In this document: positions 8,182-16,453 of the stretch, in pieces | Numbering within the stretch: position 1 is the stretch's first letter | Layout: each line of letters begins with the position of its first letter | DNA from: Sulfuricurvum sp. PD_MW2 | Lineage (GTDB): Bacteria; Campylobacterota; Campylobacteria; Campylobacterales; Sulfurimonadaceae | Length of the DNA stretch: 64,000 nucleotides | NCBI RefSeq assembly: GCF_002633015.1 | Contig: NZ_NSIU01000003.1 | Span: 1-64,000 of the forward strand | Reading direction: 5' to 3' | Translations under genes and position numbers: made by a program | The notes under the pieces: generated by a model | Told to the model about the DNA's origin: nothing | Databases searched by the model: none | What the model saw: the letters and a program-made list of their open reading frames with translations, nothing else

Positions 8182-9945
8182 TTAATGCTGATCGTTGACA
8201 AAACGGTTAAATTTACCATCCATTTTTTCAAGGTTTTCTCGTGTTCCCTCTTCTAAAATCACGCCGTTTTCCAGCACATAGATATAATCTGCACGTGTAA
8301 CGGTACTGAGCCTATGTGCAATGATAATAACGGTTTTATCCTGTAAAAAGCCTTCCAATGCATTGAACAATGCACTTTCAGTATGGACATCTAATGCCGA
8401 AGTTGATTCGTCAAAAATTACCACTTTAGGATTCGCCAATACCATCCGTGCAATACTGAGCCTCTGACGCTGTCCTCCCGAAAGGCGGATGCCGAATTTT
8501 CCAACCTGCGTATCCAACCCCTGCGGAAGGGTAAATACAAACTCTGAAAGTTGCGCTATTCGTAATGCATTCAGAATTTTATCATCGTCTATAGTATCCC
8601 CCATAGTGAGATTGAATCGGAGCGTATCATTAAACATCAACGGTTGCTGCAACACCACAAACACTTCAGAACGGATTGTTGCAAAACCGATTTTATCCGC
8701 ACTTACGCCATTATAAAAAATCGTACCGGAAGTGGGTAAATAAAAGCCGACCAATAATTGAGATAATGTACTTTTACCGCTTCCGCTCGCTCCGATAATC
8801 GCTACCGTACTGCCTGAGGCAATATTGAGATTAATCCCTCGCAAAACCGGTTCTTTCTCATCGTATCCAAAAACCAAATTTTTGGTCTGTATGGATAGGG
8901 CTCTCGTATGTGAAAGCGCTTTGGACGATGAAACCTCTCTTGGCTCCGTCGGAAGAGATAAAAGCTCATTCAAGCGTGAAAGGGCATTTTTCGCGTTGGC
9001 AAAACTATACTGAAGCGATAACAGATCCTGTACCGGAGTCATCATAAACCATAAATAGCCGAAAATTCCGAACATTACCCCGATAGATAGATCCGAATAA
9101 AGGACCATTACCAATCCAAGAGCACGAAAGATCTCAAATCCGCTCAAAAACAGCGTGTATGAATAGCGTTCCCCCATCAGAGCTTTAATGCCGTATTCGC
9201 TCGCACTTTGGCGCAAACGTTTAGACTGCTCAATAGCACTCTGAATAAAACGTTCCTCTTTGTTACTGGCACGGATTTGTCCGAACAGATCACACATCTG
9301 TGTCAAAGTATCGGAGAGTTCGCCGATGGTTCGATTTTGCTCTTTTTTCAGTGCTCCGACCCGAGTCGATATTTTTCGGGTTACAATCATAATAATCGGT
9401 TGAAAGATAAGGATCAAAATCCCAAAGAGAGGGTTTATCCAGATTAAGACGATGGCAACACCGATAAGCGTTGTGATGGAAACAATCAGTTTACTCAGCG
9501 CACTTCCTAAAAACTGCTCAATCGTATCGATATCGGTAATAAGGTGGATGATTACTTTACCGCTCCCCAACCGCTCATACGACGACATCGATACATGTTT
9601 GAGGTGCTCAAGTGCACGGACACGAATTGTAAAACTCAGTTCTTGCGAGAGGGTAATAAAAAACTTTTGTGAGACAACGCTGAGAATGAAAAAAATAAAT
9701 CTCAGTGCGATGGTTACGACCAACACAATCCCGATATAAACAAGAGGTTCGTGATATGAAATCCATCCGTCTATCGTTTCGGTGATTTTTCCCCCTTTTT
9801 TGAGCAGTACCTCATCAACCATCAAAGGGATAAGCAAAGGGATAGGGATTGAAATCAATGTTGCCATAATGGCGATTATATTCCCAAAAAAGAGAGAACG
9901 TTTATAGCGAAGCATCATGTGTAAAAGAAGTTTAAAGGTAATCAT
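8182..9945 (-). CDS. ABC exporter, fused permease and ATPase
   Basis: Half-transporter of 587 residues with a six-helix exporter-type membrane domain (about 15-310) and a C-terminal ATPase domain: Walker A GASGSGKST, Q-loop, signature LSGGQRQRL, Walker B VVIFDES and switch His in AHRLS. The architecture is that of MsbA/multidrug lipid flippases working as homodimers. No second half-transporter is adjacent. The start ATG 9945 has no ribosome-binding site; a TATAAT box at 9952-9957 would place transcription initiation at or next to the ATG, so the message may be leaderless. The next candidate ATGs (residues 10 and 11) also lack a site. The gene is followed ten bases later by an AI-2E transporter. 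Confidence 0.9.
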   Translation of the reverse strand: MITFKLLLHMMLRYKRSLFFGNIIAIMATLISIPIPLLIPLMVDEVLLKKGGKITETIDGWISYHEPLVYIGIVLVVTIALRFIFFILSVVSQKFFITLSQELSFTIRVRALEHLKHVSMSSYERLGSGKVIIHLITDIDTIEQFLGSALSKLIVSITTLIGVAIVLIWINPLFGILILIFQPIIMIVTRKISTRVGALKKEQNRTIGELSDTLTQMCDLFGQIRASNKEERFIQSAIEQSKRLRQSASEYGIKALMGERYSYTLFLSGFEIFRALGLVMVLYSDLSIGVMFGIFGYLWFMMTPVQDLLSLQYSFANAKNALSRLNELLSLPTEPREVSSSKALSHTRALSIQTKNLVFGYDEKEPVLRGINLNIASGSTVAIIGASGSGKSTLSQLLVGFYLPTSGTIFYNGVSADKIGFATIRSEVFVVLQQPLMFNDTLRFNLTMGDTIDDDKILNALRIAQLSEFVFTLPQGLDTQVGKFGIRLSGGQRQRLSIARMVLANPKVVIFDESTSALDVHTESALFNALEGFLQDKTVIIIAHRLSTVTRADYIYVLENGVILEEGTRENLEKMDGKFNRFVNDQH

Positions 9946-9984
9946 GACGTAATTATACCTATATTTTTGTGTATAATTACGTCA
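9945..9984. promoter_or_regulatory. Perfect 14-bp inverted repeat with two mirror-image -10 boxes
   Basis: TGACGTAATTATAC (9945-9958) is repeated exactly inverted as GTATAATTACGTCA (9971-9984) around a 12-base centre. Each arm holds a TATAAT box pointing outward: 9972-9977 for the plus-strand gene at 10001 and 9952-9957 for the ABC exporter. The minus-strand box ends six bases before the exporter ATG. The plus-strand box would start transcription near 9984, leaving room for the AGAGG site in front of 10001. A symmetric site like this could be a dimeric repressor operator controlling both genes; that role is inferred. Confidence 0.65.
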
Positions 9985-10000
9985 AAAAAAAGAGGCTGCT

Positions 10001-10333
10001 ATGGCAAAAGGGTTTGGCGGAAAGTATTTTTCGCTTCAAGCGATTACCGCAACAGTGAATGCAATAACATTGCACAACCATGCAGTTCGTACCTACTCAT
10101 GCCATACTTATCGCTCTTTCTCCAGCGATGAAAGCATTGATGAGAGTCCTCCCAATGAACTCGATCAACTTTTAGAAGCGATTGAACCGTTTACGCCGAA
10201 AGTCTCTCGCTGCCAGTGTCATTGTAACTGTTTCTTCCGACGCCGCACCCGCTGTGCCCTTTATGTAGCTTCATTCGTACCAAAACTCCGTTTTTTATTC
10301 CGCTATTTTCACACCGATACCTCTCCGCCATAA
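10001..10333 (+). CDS. Cys-rich orphan protein
   Basis: Unrecognised 110-residue protein. ATG 10001 is preceded by AAGAGG and by a TATAAT box in the inverted repeat, so expression is plausible. The N-terminal third is neutral, the middle is acidic (DESIDESPPNELDQLLEAIE), and the last third carries a dense cysteine cluster (CQCHCNCFFRRRTRC) followed by basic and aromatic residues. The CxCxCxC pattern could bind metal or iron-sulfur, but spacing fits no family I know. It is transcribed divergently from the ABC exporter and lies 56 bases before metE. A chance frame cannot be excluded. Confidence 0.5.
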   Translation: MAKGFGGKYFSLQAITATVNAITLHNHAVRTYSCHTYRSFSSDESIDESPPNELDQLLEAIEPFTPKVSRCQCHCNCFFRRRTRCALYVASFVPKLRFLFRYFHTDTSPP

Positions 10334-10389
10334 CTGTCGTCATAGCTCTATTCTCACCATTTCTAAAACAAAAATAAAAAGGAAAAAAA

Positions 10390-12612
10390 ATGACAAACCC
10401 TACAGTAGTGCTCGGATTTCCCCGTATCGGAGAAAAAAGAGAGTTAAAAATCGCGTTGGAAAATTATTGGAAAGGCCTTATAAGCTTGAGTGAATTGCAA
10501 CATATTGCCTCTGGATTACGGTTACGGCATTGGGAATTACAACGTGATTCAGGGATTAAAACGGTTAGCATCAACGATTTTAGTTTATATGACAATATGC
10601 TTGATCTTATGGTTATTTTAGGTGCCGAACCGGAACGTTTCAGTGATATATTTGATCCTATTCGCCGCTATTTTACGATGGCACGAGGAGATTCAATCCA
10701 TACCGCAATGGAAATGACGAAATGGTTTAATACGAATTACCATTATCTTGTTCCCGAATTGCATGCACAATTTACCTTCAAGGCGATCAATCCGACCAAG
10801 ATTATTCAGGAATATCATGAAGCTAAAGCGCATGGATTCGAAGGGGTAATTCATCTGATCGGGCCAATGACATTTTTAGCCCTTTCAAAATGCACCGAAA
10901 CGATACGTCAGGCGTTATTTGACAAAGTTTTAGCCCAATACAGCACATTGCTTGAAACATTGAATACACTGGGGGCTTCTATAATTATCCATGAACCTTC
11001 TCTCGTTTGCGATCCTAATCCTTCTGATTTGTCTCTTTTGAAAATCACGTATGATCGGTTGGGTTCTTTGACAAAAATATGGGTAGCAACTTATTTTGAA
11101 CATTCTCAAGAAGCCACAGCAGTTTTGGTGACTACTCCGATTGTCGGATTGGCACTCGATTTTGTCCACGGAGATGCAAATCTGCAATCGCTTGAATCGA
11201 TCGCGAAAAGCAATAAATGTCTCGCTATCGGGATAATTGATGGGCGTAACGTTTGGAAAAACAATCTCTCTCAATCCCTGGAAACTCTATACGAAATTGC
11301 CACTTTCATCCCAAAAGAACGTCTGAGCATCACTACATCTTGCTCACTTTTGCATATCCCTTATTCCCTTAAATATGAAACGACGCTCTCCGAAGAGGTA
11401 AAATTGCTTTTGTCCTTTGCCGAAGAGAAACTCATCGAACTCAACGTGCTATCACACGCCTTTTTTAAAGACAAACCCCTGAACATCGAAACCATCGATA
11501 CAAATCGTATCGATACAGCCGTCCGACAGCGTATCGATGCAATCACACCGATGGATTACAAACGCCCCTATCCTTTTGCTCTTCGGCAACAATCGGCACA
11601 CGATCTATTTGATCTGCCAATTTTACCCACCACAACCATCGGATCATTTCCACAAACTGAAGATATCCGAAAAATTCGTCAAAAGTTTAAAAAAGGGATG
11701 CTTTCAGAGGAAACCTACAACGACTTCATGAAAAAAGCTATCCAAGAGTGTATCGAGTTCCAGCTCTCCATCGACATCGACGTTCTTGTTCACGGCGAAT
11801 TCGAACGCAACGATATGGTCGAATATTTCGGTGAACAATTAAAAGGATTTGCTTTCACTGCTAATGGATGGGTGCAAAGTTATGGAAGCCGATGTGTAAA
11901 GCCTCCCCTTTTGTACGCCGATGTAAGCCGTCCAAAAGCGATGACCCTCAAATGGAGCGCGTATGCGCAAAGTTTAAGCAATAGACCTGTAAAAGGGATG
12001 CTAACGGGACCGGTTACTATTCTTAACTGGAGTTTTGTCCGTGATGATCAGCCTCGTTCGGACACCGCCAAACAAATTGCACTTGCTATCCGAGACGAGG
12101 TTAATGATCTTCAGCAAGAAGGGATCAAAATGATCCAAGTGGATGAAGCGGCATTCAAAGAGGGGTATCCTTTACGCCAAAATAAGCGTGCCGATTACGA
12201 GCAATGGGCATTGGAAAGTTTTCTGCTCTCAACAGCTGTAGCTGAGCGAGATACACAAATCCATACCCATATGTGCTACAGCGAATTTACCGATATCATA
12301 AAAACGATCGAAGCAATGGATGCCGATGTCATATCCATCGAAACATCACGCAGCGGAAACCGTCTGCTAAAGATATTTGCAGAAGTAGGCTATACACAAG
12401 AAGTAGGACCGGGTGTTTATGATATTCATTCACCACGCATCCCCGATATTGAAGAGATGGAACGCCAAATTTATGCATTGCTCGAAGTACTTCCGGCTCA
12501 TCAACTCTGGATCAACCCCGATTGCGGCTTAAAAACACGAGGATGGAGTGAAACCAAAGAGGCTCTGAGCAACATGGTGATTGCTACAAAAAAAATACGC
12601 CAAAAAATTTAA
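10390..12612 (+). CDS. metE: Cobalamin-independent methionine synthase
   Basis: 5-methyltetrahydropteroyltri-L-glutamate:homocysteine methyltransferase, making methionine without B12. The 740 residues match the full family length. The N-terminal domain begins with the typical GFPRIGEKRELK stretch, and the C-terminal catalytic domain begins around LPTTTIGSFPQT. Zinc ligands are visible as His627 and Cys629 (THMCYSEF) and Cys712 (NPDCGLKTRG), with substrate-binding motifs DVLVHGEFERNDMVEYFGEQ and MLTGPVT. The start ATG 10390 follows AAAAAGGA. A short hairpin follows the stop. No methionine riboswitch or MetJ-like box was noticed upstream. Confidence 0.97.
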   Translation: MTNPTVVLGFPRIGEKRELKIALENYWKGLISLSELQHIASGLRLRHWELQRDSGIKTVSINDFSLYDNMLDLMVILGAEPERFSDIFDPIRRYFTMARGDSIHTAMEMTKWFNTNYHYLVPELHAQFTFKAINPTKIIQEYHEAKAHGFEGVIHLIGPMTFLALSKCTETIRQALFDKVLAQYSTLLETLNTLGASIIIHEPSLVCDPNPSDLSLLKITYDRLGSLTKIWVATYFEHSQEATAVLVTTPIVGLALDFVHGDANLQSLESIAKSNKCLAIGIIDGRNVWKNNLSQSLETLYEIATFIPKERLSITTSCSLLHIPYSLKYETTLSEEVKLLLSFAEEKLIELNVLSHAFFKDKPLNIETIDTNRIDTAVRQRIDAITPMDYKRPYPFALRQQSAHDLFDLPILPTTTIGSFPQTEDIRKIRQKFKKGMLSEETYNDFMKKAIQECIEFQLSIDIDVLVHGEFERNDMVEYFGEQLKGFAFTANGWVQSYGSRCVKPPLLYADVSRPKAMTLKWSAYAQSLSNRPVKGMLTGPVTILNWSFVRDDQPRSDTAKQIALAIRDEVNDLQQEGIKMIQVDEAAFKEGYPLRQNKRADYEQWALESFLLSTAVAERDTQIHTHMCYSEFTDIIKTIEAMDADVISIETSRSGNRLLKIFAEVGYTQEVGPGVYDIHSPRIPDIEEMERQIYALLEVLPAHQLWINPDCGLKTRGWSETKEALSNMVIATKKIRQKI

Positions 12613-12613
12613 T

Positions 12614-12637
12614 CCCTTTCCCCTTTTGGGGAAGTGG
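12614..12637 (+). terminator. Hairpin after metE
   Basis: TTCCCC (12618-12623) pairs with GGGGAA (12628-12633) over a TTTT loop, with weaker pairing outside. The downstream tract is only partly T-rich, so this is a modest terminator candidate between metE and the peroxiredoxin gene. Confidence 0.4.
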
Positions 12638-12762
12638 CTCATTTCTAAATAATAAAAATTTTCCTTTAGAAAGAAAAGTTACTTCAATGCAATTTAGTTG
12701 TATTAAAGTTTGTGTGTTACAATTTCTCTACTTTAACATTCAAAACCATACAAGGAAATACC

Positions 12763-13359
12763 ATGCTCGTTACAAAAAAAGCCCCTGATTTTACGGCAAC
12801 AACTGTTCTTGGGAACAACCAAATCGTTGATAACTTCAACCTCTATGAAAACCTTGGTGAAAAAGGTGCCGTACTTTTCTTCTATCCATTGGACTTTACG
12901 TTTGTTTGTCCATCTGAGTTGATCGCATTCGATCACCGTCTTGATGCGTTCACAGAGCGCGGAATCAATGTTATCGGTGTATCCGTTGACTCACAATTCA
13001 GCCACTTTGCATGGAAAAATACTCCGGTAAACCAAGGCGGTATCGGTCAAGTTCGTTATCCGTTGGTAGCAGACCTTAACAAACAAATTTCACGCGATTA
13101 CGACGTATTGTTCGGTGAATCGGTTGCCCTTCGCGGATCATTCTTGATCGACAAAGACGGAACAGTTCGTCACGCAGTCATCAATGACCTTCCACTCGGA
13201 CGTAACATCGATGAGATGCTTCGTATGATCGATGCGATGTTGTTCACCAACGAGCACGGTGAAGTGTGTCCTGCAGGTTGGGCAAAAGGGGATGCAGGTA
13301 TGAAAGCAAGCACTGAAGGTGTAGCTGAATACCTTGCTTCACACGCAGAAAAATTATAA
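12763..13359 (+). CDS. Typical 2-Cys peroxiredoxin (AhpC/TSA)
   Basis: Thiol peroxidase of 198 residues that reduces H2O2 and organic peroxides, using thioredoxin or AhpF-like reductants. The peroxidatic cysteine is Cys49 in DFTFVCPSE and the resolving cysteine is about Cys169 in EVCPAGW, both canonical for typical 2-Cys enzymes (TsaA/AhpC of Campylobacterota). ATG 12763 is chosen because CAAGGAA lies just upstream and the protein then begins MLVTKKAPDFTA as in the family; the frame is open 51 bases further. A TACAAT -10 lies at 12718-12723, giving a leader of about 35 bases. It is monocistronic, with hairpins on either side. No catalase or reductase gene is nearby. Confidence 0.95.
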   Translation: MLVTKKAPDFTATTVLGNNQIVDNFNLYENLGEKGAVLFFYPLDFTFVCPSELIAFDHRLDAFTERGINVIGVSVDSQFSHFAWKNTPVNQGGIGQVRYPLVADLNKQISRDYDVLFGESVALRGSFLIDKDGTVRHAVINDLPLGRNIDEMLRMIDAMLFTNEHGEVCPAGWAKGDAGMKASTEGVAEYLASHAEKL

Positions 13360-13364
13360 TTCTT

Positions 13365-13382
13365 TTCTCCTTTCGGGGAGAA
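13365..13382 (+). terminator. Hairpin after peroxiredoxin gene
   Basis: TTCTCC (13365-13370) pairs with GGAGAA (13377-13382). A TTCTT-rich but interrupted stretch follows. It probably ends the peroxiredoxin transcript and separates it from the FetB-like gene. Confidence 0.45.
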
Positions 13383-13418
13383 GCCTCTTCTTAATCAAAA
13401 ATACTCTATCCTTTCTCT

Positions 13419-14162
13419 ATGCAATACTCTTTTTTAGCCTCGTACCTACTTATTATTTTTGCCCTGTGGTATTCACGGCGTGAACAATTTGGGCTTGAAA
13501 AAATGATCTTGACCAACTCCATACTGGCAATGGTTCAGCTAGGAGTGTTGGGGTATGCCCTCGTCTATCTTTTCAAAATGGAGCACCCATCACTCCTCTT
13601 TTTTGTACTGCTGGGAATGATCACCTTCGGAGCCCATACTGCCAAAAAGCGCTCTCCGTTGGGTGAGCACAGTTTCAAAATTGCTTTTTTCACCATCGGT
13701 GCTTCTTCGGGAATTGTTTTTCTCTCGATGATGGCATTCGGAGTGATTCACATGGTACCCCATGAGATGATCCCTATCGGGGGGATGATCATCGGCAATG
13801 CACTCAACGTCTATACCCAAAGCACCGAACGGTTCCGCGCCGAAGTGAAAAATACAATAGAGACGATCGAGGGGATGGTGGCACTGGGTGCACCTCTCAA
13901 AGAAGCTTTGAGTTTTGCGTCCAAAGCTTCTGTCAAAGCATCTATGATTCCGACACTCAATATGCTCCAAACAGTCGGAATCATCCATATCCCCGGAATT
14001 ACGACGGGAATGCTCCTCGCCGGAGCCGATCCGCTGAGCGCAATCTCCTATCAACTTGCCGTGATGTATATGATGGTCGCCGTAGCACTCCTAGCAGCAG
14101 TATTTAGCACAATGTTTTCGTACCGTGTTATCATCGGAGCGGCGTTTACAACCTCTCGCTAA
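13419..14162 (+). CDS. FetB-like (UPF0014) permease
   Basis: Integral membrane protein of 247 residues with about seven hydrophobic helices and the family signatures TFGAHTAKKR, IGGMIIGNALNVYTQ, KNTIETIEGMVALGAP and PGITTGMLLAGADPLSAISYQ. This is the permease type of FetAB, reported to export iron and raise peroxide resistance in E. coli. The ATPase partner FetA is not adjacent: the upstream gene is a peroxiredoxin and the downstream gene is a convergent helicase whose end overlaps by 17 bases. The nearness to a peroxiredoxin fits an oxidative-stress theme, but that link is inferred. There is no obvious Shine-Dalgarno before ATG 13419. Confidence 0.85.
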   Translation: MQYSFLASYLLIIFALWYSRREQFGLEKMILTNSILAMVQLGVLGYALVYLFKMEHPSLLFFVLLGMITFGAHTAKKRSPLGEHSFKIAFFTIGASSGIVFLSMMAFGVIHMVPHEMIPIGGMIIGNALNVYTQSTERFRAEVKNTIETIEGMVALGAPLKEALSFASKASVKASMIPTLNMLQTVGIIHIPGITTGMLLAGADPLSAISYQLAVMYMMVAVALLAAVFSTMFSYRVIIGAAFTTSR

Positions 14163-15384
14163 AATATTTTGCCTTTGGGTGCACGAAACAAAGCTTTTCC
14201 CACCCTCTGTGAGGCTTAATCAGTGTCACACGGTGTGCTGATACGGAGCGTGAAAGTGCAACGTAAAACTGTGACGGTGCAAAAATCTCATTCGTTTCGA
14301 TGACATAATCGGCCAAACTCATCCCCTGAGATTTATGGATCGTAATCGCAAATGCGAGGGTAAGAGGAAACTGGCTGAGAGTGATGAGCTTTTCTTCTAT
14401 AGTGGATGAGCCTTTTTCAATCCATCGTGTTTTGATTGTATCGACCCGCTCCACTTTCACACTTGCACCGCCCTCTTTTTTAACCCAAATCACATCTTCT
14501 TCGATAGAAGTGATCACTCCCCGCTCACCATTGTAGTAATTCCAAGCATTTCGGGTAAAGAGAATCGGAGCTCCCACTTTCAAAGTCAAAACACCCTCAA
14601 TGCGGCTCTCAATCATAAACCGCTCAACATCCCGATCCTGCATCTTTTTATCGTGGATCGTAACGTAGGTCTCTACCTCCATCATCTCGCCGTGCAGATG
14701 TTCTAACTGTGCGCGATTATGGTTCTGGGCGCTGATATTTTTCCCAAACAACAGTGTCATCGTCGACATATCCTCGTTCAGCGGTTTAACCAACGCTTCG
14801 AGTGCCTCGTGTGCCGCTTCATCGAGACGGGCATGACGCACTTTCTCCAACAGGCTCAAAAACTCCGCTTCATGGGTACGATACGACCCTTCCAAATGGA
14901 GCGTCTCAAATCCAAGCCTCTCCCATGAGGGTGATTCAAAAGCAAAATAGATAGGTTCATTCCCTCGCGTCACCGGGGGAAGCTGCAAAAAATCTCCCAC
15001 CACGATGAGTCGTCCGCCAAACTCCGCTTGCAACAGCCGAAGCCGGATCATATCGAGGAGTTGCGCACCCACCATCGAAATTTCATCGATCACGATTAGC
15101 TGCATCGATCGGATCAATTTGATGATCTTTTTGGCAGGTTCGAGTTTGCCGTTGCGCTCCAGTTCTTCTTGAGAATTGGCAATCCCAAGATCGAAAAAAC
15201 TGTGCAGTGTCTGCCCCCCGATCAGTGTTGCCGCCATCCCCGTAGAGGCGAGACGGGCAACACTTTTCCCTTCTTTTTGATACCTATCGATAATGGCACG
15301 GGTAAGCGTCGTTTTTCCCGATCCCGCACCTCCTGTGATAAAGAGGTTGGAGTTTTCTAAAATACTCAATGCCGTTTCAATCAT
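14146..15384 (-). CDS. PIF1/RecD-like ATP-dependent helicase
   Basis: Superfamily 1B helicase of 412 residues. The Walker A motif GGAGSGKTTLTR is at about residues 18-29, motif Ia includes LASTGMAA, Walker B is VIDEISMVG, motif III VVGDFLQLPPV, and the C-terminal motifs IHKSQGMSL and YVALSRS close a UvrD_C_2-like domain. These features are those of PIF1/Dda-type 5'-3' helicases. It overlaps the VWA/metallopeptidase-like gene by eight bases and is the last member of a four-gene overlapping operon (18698 to 14146). PIF1-like helicases resolve G-quadruplexes and R-loops; the role here is unknown. Confidence 0.88.
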   Translation of the reverse strand: MIETALSILENSNLFITGGAGSGKTTLTRAIIDRYQKEGKSVARLASTGMAATLIGGQTLHSFFDLGIANSQEELERNGKLEPAKKIIKLIRSMQLIVIDEISMVGAQLLDMIRLRLLQAEFGGRLIVVGDFLQLPPVTRGNEPIYFAFESPSWERLGFETLHLEGSYRTHEAEFLSLLEKVRHARLDEAAHEALEALVKPLNEDMSTMTLLFGKNISAQNHNRAQLEHLHGEMMEVETYVTIHDKKMQDRDVERFMIESRIEGVLTLKVGAPILFTRNAWNYYNGERGVITSIEEDVIWVKKEGGASVKVERVDTIKTRWIEKGSSTIEEKLITLSQFPLTLAFAITIHKSQGMSLADYVIETNEIFAPSQFYVALSRSVSAHRVTLIKPHRGWEKLCFVHPKAKYFSERL

Positions 15385-16453
15385 GTTGATCCTTGAGCGC
15401 TATCACTCTTCCAAACGGTGAAGCTACCGTATTTGGTGTCACCCAAATCACTTCGTATGATGGTTCGCTATGGGGGAATTTTCCCTCCAAATCGGTAAAA
15501 TACAAAAGAGATTTTGGAAGACTCGGAAGCGATTCGATCCATTCAAATACGGGACTAAAATCGGTTCCCCCTCCACCGCTAAGGGAATATAGCATAGTCT
15601 CTCCGTTTTCAAAATGGTAGGTACTTCGTATCCGATCATCACACACGACCAGATCAATGCTGTAGGAACCAAAGGTCTCAATGATGGATTCCACCTCCGC
15701 TATAAAAAGAGTGAGCAGTGATTCATCTACCGATCCGGAACTGTCAATCGCAATAGCGAGTTCAAGACGGCGTGAGTGGACTCCCGGCAAATAGATCCCT
15801 TCATAGAGAAGCTTTTTTGAGGGAGGTATGAGAGTATAATCGCTGATATAGTACCCTCCGATCACATCACGAAGCTCGCTTCTCCAATCAATCTGATTTT
15901 TTGCTTGTAGTCCAAAGTGTCGACAAAACGACTCAGAAGAAGGATCATTTTGTTCCATCGCTTCATGTACACGCCGTTCCCTCTGCGCACGGGAAAGCTT
16001 TTCATCCAACCCATCACCTTCTCTGCGATCATCCGCATCCCGATCATTTTGTTCTTGATCCAAAAACTCTTGGGATAACTCGTTATAAATCTCTTCAGCA
16101 CTGAGATTTCCAAACCGCTTATCATAGGTAATTTTCGGCGGAGGGGTAAATCCACTATCAATCAAAAGGGCATTGATCGCGTAATCACATGCCATATCCC
16201 ATAACCATGGGCTTCGATTTCCCCGTCGAAGAGTATGGGAGAGTGCTTCATGCAATGTACCGTTGCACAAAACAAACATCCGCTCCTCCAGACTCAGTGA
16301 TTCGATATACCCCTCACGATACTCTATTGTGTTTTCCCGTACAGCAAAACTCTCGATGTTATCATTGATCACACTCTCCATCCCCGAAGCAATCGTCCCA
16401 AAAAATGGGTAATCAAGTAAAAGTTTGGCTTTGAGAGGAGAAAAATCGATCAT
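15377..16453 (-). CDS. VWA / DUF2201 metallopeptidase-like protein
   Basis: A 358-residue protein with two parts. The N-terminal half resembles the DUF2201 'putative metallopeptidase' domain: an LHEALSHTLRRGNR segment (about 67-80) and WDMACDYAINALL. In the usual family the HExxH zinc site lies just before this; here the aligned positions read NGTLH (64-68), so the first His and the Glu seem lost. A charged linker full of Asp/Glu/Arg follows. The C-terminal half is a von Willebrand A-like domain with the MIDAS motif DSSGSVD. It overlaps the MoxR-type ATPase by an ATGA junction, the classic MoxR/VWA pairing in which the ATPase remodels a target through a VWA adaptor. Confidence 0.85.
   Translation of the reverse strand: MIDFSPLKAKLLLDYPFFGTIASGMESVINDNIESFAVRENTIEYREGYIESLSLEERMFVLCNGTLHEALSHTLRRGNRSPWLWDMACDYAINALLIDSGFTPPPKITYDKRFGNLSAEEIYNELSQEFLDQEQNDRDADDRREGDGLDEKLSRAQRERRVHEAMEQNDPSSESFCRHFGLQAKNQIDWRSELRDVIGGYYISDYTLIPPSKKLLYEGIYLPGVHSRRLELAIAIDSSGSVDESLLTLFIAEVESIIETFGSYSIDLVVCDDRIRSTYHFENGETMLYSLSGGGGTDFSPVFEWIESLPSLPKSLLYFTDLEGKFPHSEPSYEVIWVTPNTVASPFGRVIALKDQHD

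Noticed and set aside
9945-9984. The inverted repeat as a transcription terminator
   Set aside because: It lies between divergent starts, not ends, and has TATAAT boxes in both arms and an AT-rich weak stem without a proper exit T-run.
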